Part shown: positions 9,397-17,505 of the stretch, piece after piece
Position numbering within the stretch: position 1 is the stretch's first letter
Layout: each line of letters begins with the position of its first letter
Assembly: GCF_900129975.1 (NCBI RefSeq)
Contig: NZ_FSRG01000006.1
Span: forward strand, 248,001-312,000
DNA from: Halodesulfovibrio marinisediminis DSM 17456
Lineage (GTDB): Bacteria > Desulfobacterota > Desulfovibrionia > Desulfovibrionales > Desulfovibrionaceae
DNA: 64,000 nt
Reading direction: 5' to 3'
Translations under genes and position numbers: made by a program
The notes under the pieces: model-generated
What the model was told of the DNA's origin: nothing
Seen by the model: only the letters and a program-made list of their open reading frames with translations
Database searches by the model: none

Positions 9397-10044
9397 CTAC
9401 GACTTCTTAGTAATTTTTCTAAATGCTGCTTCCGTAAGGTGAGCCATCAATTCATGGGAACCTTGAATAGCTTTTTCTTCATCACCAAATGCTACTGCAC
9501 GCATAATTCCACGGTGAATCAGGCTGCCCTTCAAGTTATCAGACTCTTCTTTATTGGCAAACCAAAACCGTCTGGAAAGGCTCTGAACCTGCTCCATTGT
9601 ATTATGGAAGTAGGGATTTCCTGTAGAGTCTGCGACGAGTGTATGGATATCCTGCAAACATTGAAGAATCCCCTCTTCGTCACCTTCCTCCGAACAAGCT
9701 ACGATCTTATCGCCCAGCGCCAGCATTGCGGATTTTTGCTGAGCTGTGCCACGCAGAATAGCAAAACGAAGACATATTGGTTCAATCTGCCTGCGGACTT
9801 CCAGCATCTGAATCTGCTGCTCAGGGGTAATAGGTAAAAACTCAATCCCCTTTCTCGGATGAACCTTAAGCATGTTGTCATACTCAAGCTTCAGCAAAGC
9901 CTCACGCACAGGTGTACGTCCTAAGTTTAGCAACGACGCCAACTTATTTTCTGAATAGAGCTTAGAAGCATCCAATTCTCCGAAAACAAGCTTTCGTTCA
10001 ATTTCAAGACGTGCAAATTCAGATTGGGATTTATTTTTCATCAT
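9397..10044 (-). CDS. GntR-family transcriptional regulator, FCD subfamily
   Basis: 215 residues. The N-terminal winged helix-turn-helix reads LYSENKLASLLNLGRTPVREALLKLE (about 25-50), the GntR hallmark. The C-terminal all-helical FCD domain (about 75-210) has the metal/ligand residues typical of FadR-like proteins, e.g. the RRQIEP segment and the HTLVADSTGNPYFHN segment. Two ATG codons in tandem (10044, 10041) follow AAGGA at very short spacing, so the exact start is uncertain. It is divergent from the oxidoreductase-enolase-BCCT operon, the usual position for a local repressor responding to a pathway metabolite. Four copies of a CTGAYATATCAG-type palindrome flank the gene and probably are its binding sites. 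Confidence 0.9.
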   Translation of the reverse strand: MMKNKSQSEFARLEIERKLVFGELDASKLYSENKLASLLNLGRTPVREALLKLEYDNMLKVHPRKGIEFLPITPEQQIQMLEVRRQIEPICLRFAILRGTAQQKSAMLALGDKIVACSEEGDEEGILQCLQDIHTLVADSTGNPYFHNTMEQVQSLSRRFWFANKEESDNLKGSLIHRGIMRAVAFGDEEKAIQGSHELMAHLTEAAFRKITKKS

Positions 10045-10115
10045 TCCTTAATTCACTCTTCGCCATTTTTTATTGATATACAAGAAAGGCATCTTCAACC
10101 TCTTCTTTTCAACCA

Positions 10116-10127
10116 CTGATATATCAA
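10116..10127. promoter_or_regulatory. Putative GntR operator copy 2 (CTGATATATCAA)
   Basis: One mismatch from a perfect palindrome. It lies about 70 bases upstream of the GntR start, well placed for autoregulation. Confidence 0.5.
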
Positions 10128-10222
10128 ACAATGCCCTTACTCTCAATCAAAACACAACCACCCAATATCAAACAAATAAAACAAACACCTACAAAAGCAC
10201 CCACTCCCTCCTCGCAAAAGAA

Positions 10223-10234
10223 CTAACATATCAG
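10223..10234. promoter_or_regulatory. Putative GntR operator copy 3 (CTAACATATCAG)
   Basis: A degenerate copy of the palindrome in the middle of the 400-base divergent region between the regulator and the catabolic operon. Confidence 0.4.
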
Positions 10235-10347
10235 CTCAACAAAAACACTCTTTAGAGCACCTATTGTGCCCACAAATCACCACTCTTGAGGCCTGAATAT
10301 GAATTTCTTATATCTTTTTTTAAATTTTTATTGCTACATTCTAAGAA

Positions 10348-10359
10348 CTGACATATCAG
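10348..10359. promoter_or_regulatory. Putative GntR operator copy 4 (CTGACATATCAG)
   Basis: Identical to copy 1 and about 90 bases before the start of the oxidoreductase gene, near where its promoter must lie. The rest of the 10045-10447 region is AT-rich and shows no gene. Confidence 0.55.
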
Positions 10360-10447
10360 GAAGACATAGCGAACGACAAATTGACACAAAGTTCGTAGAT
10401 TATCCCAACAAATCAAGGATAAAATAGATATACTAAAGGAGCGTCCT

Positions 10448-11800
10448 TTGAAACTCTGGAATGAAAAAGCGATCTCTTCACACGCTACCCCTGTCCTAAA
10501 AGAAGTAGATGTTGTTGTCTGCGGTGCCGGCCCAGCTGGCGTTGCTGCTGCAACAGTTTGCGGCAGACAGGGACTCAAAACATTACTTATTGAAAAAAAT
10601 GGATTCTGTGGAGGCGCAGCAGTTTCAGGACTTTCAGGCACTATCTGCGGTCTCTATCTGGCGCAGGATGACATTGAAAACAAAGAATCCAAACAGATTG
10701 TTTTCGGGTTCGCAGAAGAATTCAAACAGCGCCTCTCTAAAAAAGGCGGCCTGACTGAACCACAAATTTACGGGAACACCCATGTTCTCACTTTTGATCC
10801 ATTCTGCTGGCGTGAAGCTGCGGACGATTTGCTGGAAGAAGCCAATGTTTCTGTACTCTTCCACACGCTTGTGACTGAAGTAAGCAAAACTGAAAATGAG
10901 CTCACAGCCATCCGAATCGAATCCAGCGCCGGTCACTCATATATCAATGCCAAAGCTTTTATTGATTGCACTGGTGATGCAGCACTGATTGCAAAAAGCG
11001 GGTTAGAATACACATATGGTGACAATGGAGCCATTCAGAACCCGACCATGATGTTCAGAGTAAGCAACGTTGATACTTTGGCATTCTATGAATACTTCGG
11101 GAAAGACACCATCTGCCCTGCTGACTGTACTCAAAAGCTCTCAGAGGCGTACACAAAAGGAACTTACAATACACCTCGTGACCGCGTCTGGATTTTCCCT
11201 ACCCCGCAAGACTCTATCTTCCTGATGAACTGCACTCAGCTTGCCGGTCAAAAAGGAGAGATGCTCAACGTAATCAATCCTGAAGACCGTACTCATGCTG
11301 AGATATCAGGACGCAGAGCTGCAAGAGAATATCATCGTTTCTTCAAGGACAATGTCCCTGCTTTTAAGGACTCTGAACTTATTGATATGGCACCGGAAGT
11401 TGGTGTCCGTCAGACACGCACCATTGTTGGTGAAAAACAGCTCAGCAATGAACACGTTATTAGCTGTACAAAATGCAAAGACGGCATCGTTCGTTCATCA
11501 TGGCCTATTGAACTTCACGCAGGCGAGGTTTCCAAGTTAAACTGGCTGATCAACGACTACTACGAAATCCCATATGCCACCTTAGTACCAAAGGGACTGC
11601 ATAATGTGATTGTTGCGGGTCGCTCACTGTGTGCAGAACACGAAGCTCTGGCATCATCACGCGTTACCGCCCAATGTTTTGAATACGGTCATGCTGCAGC
11701 AGTTGCCACCGCACTGGCATTTGAAGCGGGCTGTAGCTACAAAGACATAGATATCAACGAGCTTCGTAATCGCATGATTGCGAACGGAAGCTCTTTATAA
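10448..11800 (+). CDS. FAD-dependent oxidoreductase (FAD_oxidored family)
   Basis: 450 residues. A dinucleotide-binding fold starts at about residue 21 (VDVVVCGAGPAGVAAATVCGRQG) with the acidic end of beta 2 in TLLIEKNGFCGG. The C-terminal FAD contact is seen in LHNVIVAGRSLCAEHEALASSR. This fits the FAD_oxidored family of flavoproteins, whose substrates are mostly unknown. The start is a TTG codon: AAGGAG lies 6 bases before it, and no in-frame ATG or GTG is better placed. First gene of a three-gene operon with an enolase-superfamily enzyme and a BCCT carrier, so it probably oxidises the imported compound or a derivative of it. It is likely repressed by the divergent GntR protein. Confidence 0.85.
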   Translation: MKLWNEKAISSHATPVLKEVDVVVCGAGPAGVAAATVCGRQGLKTLLIEKNGFCGGAAVSGLSGTICGLYLAQDDIENKESKQIVFGFAEEFKQRLSKKGGLTEPQIYGNTHVLTFDPFCWREAADDLLEEANVSVLFHTLVTEVSKTENELTAIRIESSAGHSYINAKAFIDCTGDAALIAKSGLEYTYGDNGAIQNPTMMFRVSNVDTLAFYEYFGKDTICPADCTQKLSEAYTKGTYNTPRDRVWIFPTPQDSIFLMNCTQLAGQKGEMLNVINPEDRTHAEISGRRAAREYHRFFKDNVPAFKDSELIDMAPEVGVRQTRTIVGEKQLSNEHVISCTKCKDGIVRSSWPIELHAGEVSKLNWLINDYYEIPYATLVPKGLHNVIVAGRSLCAEHEALASSRVTAQCFEYGHAAAVATALAFEAGCSYKDIDINELRNRMIANGSSL

Positions 11801-11849
11801 ACATTTTAACCTTACTTGTTTGTACTGTTATTAGTGAGAGGAGAACACT

Positions 11850-12974
11850 ATGAACAATTGCAAAATTAGCCGAGTTGAATTGTATGCTGTTGCCGACCGC
11901 GAAGCACCTCCTATCCCTTGGGCGGATAATCAGGAGCCTCTGCTTTACACAAACAACATCGTACGTCTTATTACTGAAGACGGTATTGAAGGTGTGGGAG
12001 CAACCATCAGCTACACTGAAAACGACTTTGACCGCTGCATCATTGAAAGTATGCGTACCGTAGTTCCAGGTCTTATCGGTAAAAACCCGCTCATGACCGA
12101 AGAACTTTACGCATGGCTGGGCGCACGCTGCACCTGGGGAGGACTTCCTGCAAAGTCTCCTATCGATATCGCTGCATGGGATATAAAAGGGAAAAAAGCT
12201 GGGATGCCACTGTACATGCTGCTGGGCGGCGCACGAAACAAAATGCTTTCTTACGCTTCTACACCAATGTTTGATACCGTTGAAGAGTACTTCCCGTACA
12301 TTGATGACTGCATCAACCATGGCTTCACCGCTATCAAGCTTCACTGCTACTGCGTGTTCAAAAAAGACCTTGCATTAGTTAAGGCAGTTCAGGAACGTTA
12401 CGGCAATACTAACATCCGTTTCATGCTTGATACCGCCACCTTCTACACTCCTGAAGAAGCCATGAAGATGGCAAGACTTCTGGATGAATACGACTGGGAA
12501 TGGCTGGAAGCACCTGTTTCCGACTACGACTACAAAACCTACCAGCGTCTTGTTGACAAAACTGACCTTGAGATTTCAAGCCACGGCAACTGCCTGCTCA
12601 CCCTTCAGGAAGTAACCTACGCCCTTGGTAACGGCTTCTGGTCTGATGTTCGTCAGGATGCAACTGTTTGCGGCGGCATTACTCCGCTCAACAAGTGCTT
12701 CGCAATTGCAGAAGGCCACTCAAAGCGTCTTGAAATTCAATCCATGGGTTACACCATCACACAGGCTGCCAACCTTCATGTTGCGTTAGCCCACTACAAC
12801 TGCAACTACTTTGAGCAGTTCTACCCATATGAAAGCTTTGAGCTTGCCTCCAACACCCCTATCCGCACCGACAAAGAAGGCTACGTTCATGCCCCTGCCG
12901 GCAATGGCCTTGGCGTTGAAATGGATTGGGATAAAGTGAAAGAAGCATCCATTGCTTCATACACATTTGAATAG
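11850..12974 (+). CDS. Enolase-superfamily enzyme, mandelate racemase/muconate lactonizing type
   Basis: 374 residues. The N-terminal capping domain is followed by a barrel with the three metal-binding acids of the superfamily: Asp in RFMLDTATF, Glu in WLEAPV and Glu in DLEISSHGN. On barrel strand 2 the base motif reads AIKLHC (K-x-H), not the KxK of many racemases. Such enzymes abstract a proton next to a carboxylate and either epimerise, lactonise or dehydrate; which of these occurs here cannot be read off. AGAGGAG precedes the ATG. It lies between the FAD oxidoreductase (49 bases) and the BCCT gene (17 bases). Similar neighbourhoods are known for betaine epimerases of the HpbD type, so a betaine-like substrate is one possibility, but sugar acid dehydratases are an equal alternative. 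Confidence 0.85.
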   Translation: MNNCKISRVELYAVADREAPPIPWADNQEPLLYTNNIVRLITEDGIEGVGATISYTENDFDRCIIESMRTVVPGLIGKNPLMTEELYAWLGARCTWGGLPAKSPIDIAAWDIKGKKAGMPLYMLLGGARNKMLSYASTPMFDTVEEYFPYIDDCINHGFTAIKLHCYCVFKKDLALVKAVQERYGNTNIRFMLDTATFYTPEEAMKMARLLDEYDWEWLEAPVSDYDYKTYQRLVDKTDLEISSHGNCLLTLQEVTYALGNGFWSDVRQDATVCGGITPLNKCFAIAEGHSKRLEIQSMGYTITQAANLHVALAHYNCNYFEQFYPYESFELASNTPIRTDKEGYVHAPAGNGLGVEMDWDKVKEASIASYTFE

Positions 12975-12991
12975 TCGCATCGGAGAGTAGG

Positions 12992-14551
12992 ATGAAATTT
13001 AAAAAAACAGAAGTAGACTTAAATCTTACGATTGTAAGTTTCTCATTTGTACTGCTGCTGGGGATTCTCGCTGTTCTTTTCCCTGCTGCAGTAAAAGGCA
13101 CAATGGGTGCCATGCTCGACTTCACAGTCGTCAACCTTGGTACCGGCTTCCTTTGGTACACCATTTTTGCAACTGTTGTTTTGTTATTCCTTGCGCTTTC
13201 CAAGTACGGCAACATCCGTCTTGGCGGCGACAAACCAACATTCAACAAGTTCCAGCTATTCGCCATGGCACTTTCCGCAGGCATGGGTGCAAGCACCATG
13301 TACTGGGCGTTTATTGAATCCATTTACTACTTTATGGATCCACAGTTCGGTATTGTTGATAAGCCTATGGCAATGGAATTTGCTGCTGCATACAACATGT
13401 TCCATTGGGGTGCTGCAGGCTGGTTCACATACCTTATCGTTGCAATTCCATTCAGTATTGTATTCTACATCAAACGCAGCCGCCGTATGAGTCTCTCCGG
13501 TGTTGTTAACAGCATGTTTAATGACGCGCTGCCACTTTGGATGCAAAAGGTAATCGACCTTCTTTTCATTATCACTACCCTTGCTGCAACTGCTCTGACT
13601 CTGGGTCTCGGCATCCCGATGATTTCGTCCAACCTCAGCCAGCTTACAGGAATTCCGAACAACCTGTTCCTTGGCATCGGCGTTATCCTCGCACTGTCCG
13701 TTATCTTTTCTCTCAGCTCCTACATCGGTATTGAGAAAGGTATGGCGCGCCTGTCCAACGCAACCATCTACATTTGCGCAGGTCTGGTCGGTCTTATCTT
13801 CATTGTAGGTCCATCTGCACTTATTCTGAACAACACTACCAACGGTATCGGCGTCATGCTGAGCAACTACATCCGCATGAGCACCAACACTGACCCGTTC
13901 GGAACCACTCTGTTCCCTCAGTACTGGACCATCTTCTTCCTTGCGAACTGGATATCCTACTCCCCGGGTATCGGTGTATTCATCACTAAGATCTCCAAGG
14001 GACACAGACTCCGCGATGTTATCCTTATCCTCGTAGGTGCAGGTACTCTCGGAACATGTATCATCTTCGGCACATGCGGCACATTCACCATGAGTCTACA
14101 GAACTCCGGAGCCATCGATGCTGTTGGAATCATTCAGGCAGGCCAGCCTACTGAACTTGTAAAAGCAGTATTTGGTGAAACCCCGTTCCCTGCTCTTGTG
14201 ACATTCATCTACCTGATCACCATGATTCTCTTTACCGTTACAACTCTTGACGGCACCTCCTACTCCCTTGCAGGGATTGCTACAAGACGTCTCGATAAAG
14301 AAGCAAACGTATCTCCACTCTTCCGCTTGTTCTGGTGCCTGCTCTTAACTGCACTTCCAATCATCTTCCTGCTGATTAATGCTAACCTGAACATTCTGAA
14401 GTCCTTCCCGATCCTCATCATTGTACCAATGATGCCAATCTTCGCAGTTCTTGGTTACAAGACCCTACGTTACATTCAGGAAGTATTCGGAAGCATGAGT
14501 GCCGAAGAAATTGAACGCTACTCAATTGAGGTATCCACCAAAGAAGACTAA
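12992..14551 (+). CDS. BCCT-family transporter with atypical substrate-binding box
   Basis: 519 residues with 12 predicted membrane helices, full length for the betaine/carnitine/choline transporter family. The glycine-rich helix 3 motif is SAGMGASTMYWAFIESIYYF near residue 90. The helix 8 signature near residue 310 reads WTIFFLANWISYSPGIGVF. In BetP and CaiT the equivalent stretch is rich in tryptophan and forms the cage around the quaternary amine. Here several of those positions are Leu, Asn and Tyr, so the carrier may move something other than a classic betaine. It is the last gene of the GntR-controlled operon and is followed by a terminator. Uptake is probably sodium-coupled or an exchange. 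Confidence 0.9.
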   Translation: MKFKKTEVDLNLTIVSFSFVLLLGILAVLFPAAVKGTMGAMLDFTVVNLGTGFLWYTIFATVVLLFLALSKYGNIRLGGDKPTFNKFQLFAMALSAGMGASTMYWAFIESIYYFMDPQFGIVDKPMAMEFAAAYNMFHWGAAGWFTYLIVAIPFSIVFYIKRSRRMSLSGVVNSMFNDALPLWMQKVIDLLFIITTLAATALTLGLGIPMISSNLSQLTGIPNNLFLGIGVILALSVIFSLSSYIGIEKGMARLSNATIYICAGLVGLIFIVGPSALILNNTTNGIGVMLSNYIRMSTNTDPFGTTLFPQYWTIFFLANWISYSPGIGVFITKISKGHRLRDVILILVGAGTLGTCIIFGTCGTFTMSLQNSGAIDAVGIIQAGQPTELVKAVFGETPFPALVTFIYLITMILFTVTTLDGTSYSLAGIATRRLDKEANVSPLFRLFWCLLLTALPIIFLLINANLNILKSFPILIIVPMMPIFAVLGYKTLRYIQEVFGSMSAEEIERYSIEVSTKED

Positions 14552-14578
14552 CCCCTCTTCTTCTCTACCCAGAACAAA

Positions 14579-14615
14579 AATAGGCAGGGCTCATCATGAG
14601 TCCTGCCTATTCTTA
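14579..14615 (+). terminator. Intrinsic terminator after the BCCT gene
   Basis: An extended hairpin with AATAGGCAGG pairing with CCTGCCTATT and an inner CTCA/TGAG, followed by TTCTTA. It ends the 10448-14551 operon. Confidence 0.85.
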
Positions 14616-14832
14616 TAGTAAGCTAATTAAATGACCTTCATCTGCCCGTAACATACCATGTATCTATATGCGTGGTGACCAAAAAAGCGAACCACTAGCT
14701 ATACCCCCGTAAATCTAACTCTGCATCATCGTCAGATAAAAAATTGAATCTCTGATTGTTTTAATGCTATAGTTATGCACATCTTTTTTCTTCAGTTAAT
14801 ATCGTTCCCCATTCCTTATTAAAGGAGAAAGC

Positions 14833-15300
14833 ATGCAAGCAAAAAACAGCATTAAATACAAAATTGGAATGGCATTCATTATACTAAGTATTACCTGCCC
14901 ATTATTTTCCTTTCTTGTCCCTCTGTTAGAACTTCCTACAGCCACAACTTCGACTCTCGTTGCCTTTTTAATGATTGGAGCACCGGAGCTACTTCTTATT
15001 ATTGGTGGTGCCCTTGCTGGCAAAGAGGCTTTGGAATCCATCAAATCAAAGCTATTTCAACCTGCAGGAAAAATTCGTTACCAGATAGGTATGACCATTT
15101 TTCTTTGTGGAATTCTTAGCAACTGGATTCTTATCTATCTCGAATTAACAGGGATCATGATGTTAGGACGTGAAACCATGCTCGTTATTATTGCAAGCAT
15201 TGATATCGGAACTATTATCGGTATTTTTATGATGGGTGTTGAATTCTTTGAAAAATGTAAACGCTTATTTTGCTGGGAAGGCATGAACAATCGCAAATAG
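14833..15300 (+). CDS. Small four-helix membrane protein of unknown function
   Basis: 155 residues. Four predicted membrane helices lie at about 10-30, 38-60, 83-105 and 112-135, in two repeats of similar layout (KIGMAFIILSITCPL and QIGMTIFLCGILSNW). The C-terminus is short and basic. It resembles the small 'transporter suffix domain' proteins found alone or at the ends of carriers, but I am not sure of the match. AAAGGAG is well placed before the ATG, so it is a real gene. It stands alone between a terminator and a convergent gene. Confidence 0.7.
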   Translation: MQAKNSIKYKIGMAFIILSITCPLFSFLVPLLELPTATTSTLVAFLMIGAPELLLIIGGALAGKEALESIKSKLFQPAGKIRYQIGMTIFLCGILSNWILIYLELTGIMMLGRETMLVIIASIDIGTIIGIFMMGVEFFEKCKRLFCWEGMNNRK

Positions 15301-15380
15301 CTTATTATGAGTGAACTTCGAATGTTCAAACGTTACTAAAAAGCAATTCAGCAGACTCTCTACAGACTTTTGCCATCTCA

Positions 15381-16151
15381 CTACATAAACCGCCGCATAT
15401 TTATTCCAAGAGAAACAAAACGAGCCATGAGCCTTTCATAGTGAACACCACGCCAGTAGACACGCTTACATGTCGGACAACGTCGGAACGTGTGGTAACG
15501 AGCACGAGTTTTTGGTTCGAGAAGATGCTTGATTTCTGCCTTATCCACAGGCTCTGTTATGACATTGCAACGAAAACAACGGGAGAAGGCTCGTACACGG
15601 TTTGGCATTTTAAAATGCTTTAAAACTTCCTGCAGTTGCTCATCTGCCACTTGGGAGCGAATAAGCCGCCCATGTTCAACAGCACCCCTTTTGAGCAATC
15701 CCCTATCCCGAGAAAGAACCACCCTGCCTTCCCTGGCAGCCAATTCTGCGATATATTCATCATTCCATGTACGATGATAGGCAGCATCAAACCCAAAAGC
15801 CCGCAGCAATAAAGCCAATCTGGCTACATTCTCATCTACTAAGAAACGAAGTTCTTTCAGCGCAGGACGCAACAATGTAGTCCGTGTCACATCCACTGGA
15901 TAATCAGATGTTAACCTTGCAGGCAGAAAGGTTATCCGCGCATCAGGGCTTAGTTGTAAGGAAAAATCATATTCCTTCCCATTCATGCGGATAGCGTAAA
16001 CCTCTGTGGGTGGCACACCGATAGCCTCAACAACATCCTTTATAGAGGCCTCACGGTTAGCCGCATAACGCACAATTCCGAATTGATGCGCACACGTCAG
16101 CAATTCAATCAGTTCTCCTTCAAAGAATAAATGGGCGATATCCTCACTCAT
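15381..16151 (-). CDS. Mut7-C RNase-domain protein with ubiquitin-like N-terminus
   Basis: 256 residues. The first ~90 residues look like the small ubiquitin-like/MoaD-like domain often fused to Mut7-C proteins (VVEAIGVPPTEVYAIRMNGKEYDF). From about residue 100 the PIN-like Mut7-C domain follows (FLVDENVARLALLLRAFGFDA, then GRVVLSRDRGLLKR with its acidic residues). It ends with a zinc ribbon made of two CxxC pairs (CFRCNV and CPTCKRVYWRG). The family is predicted to cut RNA; no target is known. Monocistronic. Confidence 0.85.
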   Translation of the reverse strand: MSEDIAHLFFEGELIELLTCAHQFGIVRYAANREASIKDVVEAIGVPPTEVYAIRMNGKEYDFSLQLSPDARITFLPARLTSDYPVDVTRTTLLRPALKELRFLVDENVARLALLLRAFGFDAAYHRTWNDEYIAELAAREGRVVLSRDRGLLKRGAVEHGRLIRSQVADEQLQEVLKHFKMPNRVRAFSRCFRCNVITEPVDKAEIKHLLEPKTRARYHTFRRCPTCKRVYWRGVHYERLMARFVSLGINMRRFM

Positions 16152-16407
16152 ACCCTCACCTTAGGAAGACTTCTTCAACACATCCTCATCATTACCAATG
16201 AGACTACAATGGTGTTCTCTACATACCTTCACAATTCAGCATACCTCAGAAACGGCACGATACTCACATATATTCAACAAAAATCTACTTAGTACATCCT
16301 ATACGACTCATATCCTCTTCAAGCACGACCATGAAAAGGCATTCATAGTGTCCGCAAGCAGCTTGAATGATAGTAGACAGTAGGTGCAGGCATGATATGA
16401 TACCTAA

Positions 16408-17190
16408 ATGAAATTCGACCATTTTCTTCAGCATATCTGCCCAGAATTAGGTCTCAACTGGCGCAAATACCGCCGCAAAGGAGCCCGCCGTGGAGTTTTG
16501 TCCCGCATGGCCAAACTCCGTCTCGCCACGTTCGAAGACTATATCGATTACATCCGTCTCAATCCCGAAGAAGGCAATCTACTTCCTGACATCATGCATA
16601 TTACTGTAACGCGTTTTCACCGTGACAGGCTCTGCTGGGCAGAACTCATCAAGGTACTCCCAGAACTAGTCGTATCTGGACGAACAACTCGAGTTCTAAG
16701 CGCCGGATGCTGTGGCGGAGAAGAACCATACACAATGGCTATTATCTGGAAAGAATTGTTTGAAGCGCGGTTCGGTTCCATTGAAATACTTGCCGTCGAC
16801 ATGGACGAGCCAAGCTTGGAGCGTGCTCATAAAGCGATCTACGATAAATGGTCGCTCAGGGAACTGCCCGACCTCTGGCGCGAGAAATGGTTTATAAAGT
16901 CAGGAAAACGATTCCGTGTTTGTGAGGAAATCACCGACATGGTTCGTTTTGAACTTGGACACTTGATTCATGACCCACTGCACGGACCATTCGATCTCAT
17001 TCTATGCCGCAATTTGTTCTTTACATATTTCACACGAGACCGACGATTTCAGGCCGCACTCAGATTGTGGGAGGCGCTCAGATTCAGCGGAGCACTTATG
17101 ATCGGTGAAAAGGAAGGACTGAGTCCGCGAGAGCTAGAGCTATTCAAACCTTGGCCCGACATGCGCTGTTTGTTCCAGAAAGTTGAATAA
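16408..17190 (+). CDS. CheR-like SAM-dependent methyltransferase
   Basis: 260 residues. A helical N-terminal part is followed by a Rossmann methyltransferase domain. The SAM-binding glycine motif reads LSAGCCGGEEPYTMAI (about residue 100), the acidic ribose contact is in EILAVDMDEPSLERA, and FDLILCRNLFFTYF is the CheR 'CRN' motif. It is close to chemotaxis protein methyltransferases but lacks the usual beta subdomain context and has no chemotaxis gene nearby. The ribosome-binding site is weak. It may methylate a receptor elsewhere or have been recruited to another substrate. Confidence 0.8.
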   Translation: MKFDHFLQHICPELGLNWRKYRRKGARRGVLSRMAKLRLATFEDYIDYIRLNPEEGNLLPDIMHITVTRFHRDRLCWAELIKVLPELVVSGRTTRVLSAGCCGGEEPYTMAIIWKELFEARFGSIEILAVDMDEPSLERAHKAIYDKWSLRELPDLWREKWFIKSGKRFRVCEEITDMVRFELGHLIHDPLHGPFDLILCRNLFFTYFTRDRRFQAALRLWEALRFSGALMIGEKEGLSPRELELFKPWPDMRCLFQKVE

Positions 17191-17505
17191 CAAGTGCAAG
17201 CCAGAGGAAACAGCACTCTATCTGCTCCTCAACGTACTCGGAACAGTCATGACCAATCATGTGAAGTCACTCCACACAGAGTATAAAACTCTATTGATTA
17301 GTCCATTGTTGCTATGACAGTAAAGGACATGCTGGCTTTTTTTCAACCCCGTTCAAAATCATCTTAACCATAAAGTATTACGACAAACTGCAACTCCTGC
17401 CTTCTGTTGATATTCTCACGCTGATCATTCAGCTCGCACTATGAATACCGTATAATGACAGTGTAAAACAAAATAACGATACACTTTAACCTGATAGAAT
17501 AAGCC
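17191..17505. other. Gene-free stretch with a possible promoter
   Basis: 315 bases between the CheR-like gene and the PEP-utilising enzyme gene. A perfect TATAAT at 17451-17456 is a plausible -10 box about 50 bases before the next start codon, though the matching -35 is poor. I see no gene, RNA or clear terminator in it. Confidence 0.4.

Noticed and set aside
10381-10386. TTGACA as -35 box for the oxidoreductase operon
   Set aside because: No acceptable -10 box lies 16-18 bases downstream (CCCAAC there), and TATACT at 10429 is too close to the start codon.
11298-11309. CTGAGATATCAG inside the oxidoreductase gene as a fifth operator
   Set aside because: It lies within conserved coding sequence (AEISG), far from both promoters; chance occurrence is likely, though an internal site cannot be excluded.
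13256-14005. 249-codon open frame opposite the BCCT gene
   Set aside because: It is the complement of a membrane protein with strong codon bias; the translation is charged, low-complexity and has no family resemblance.
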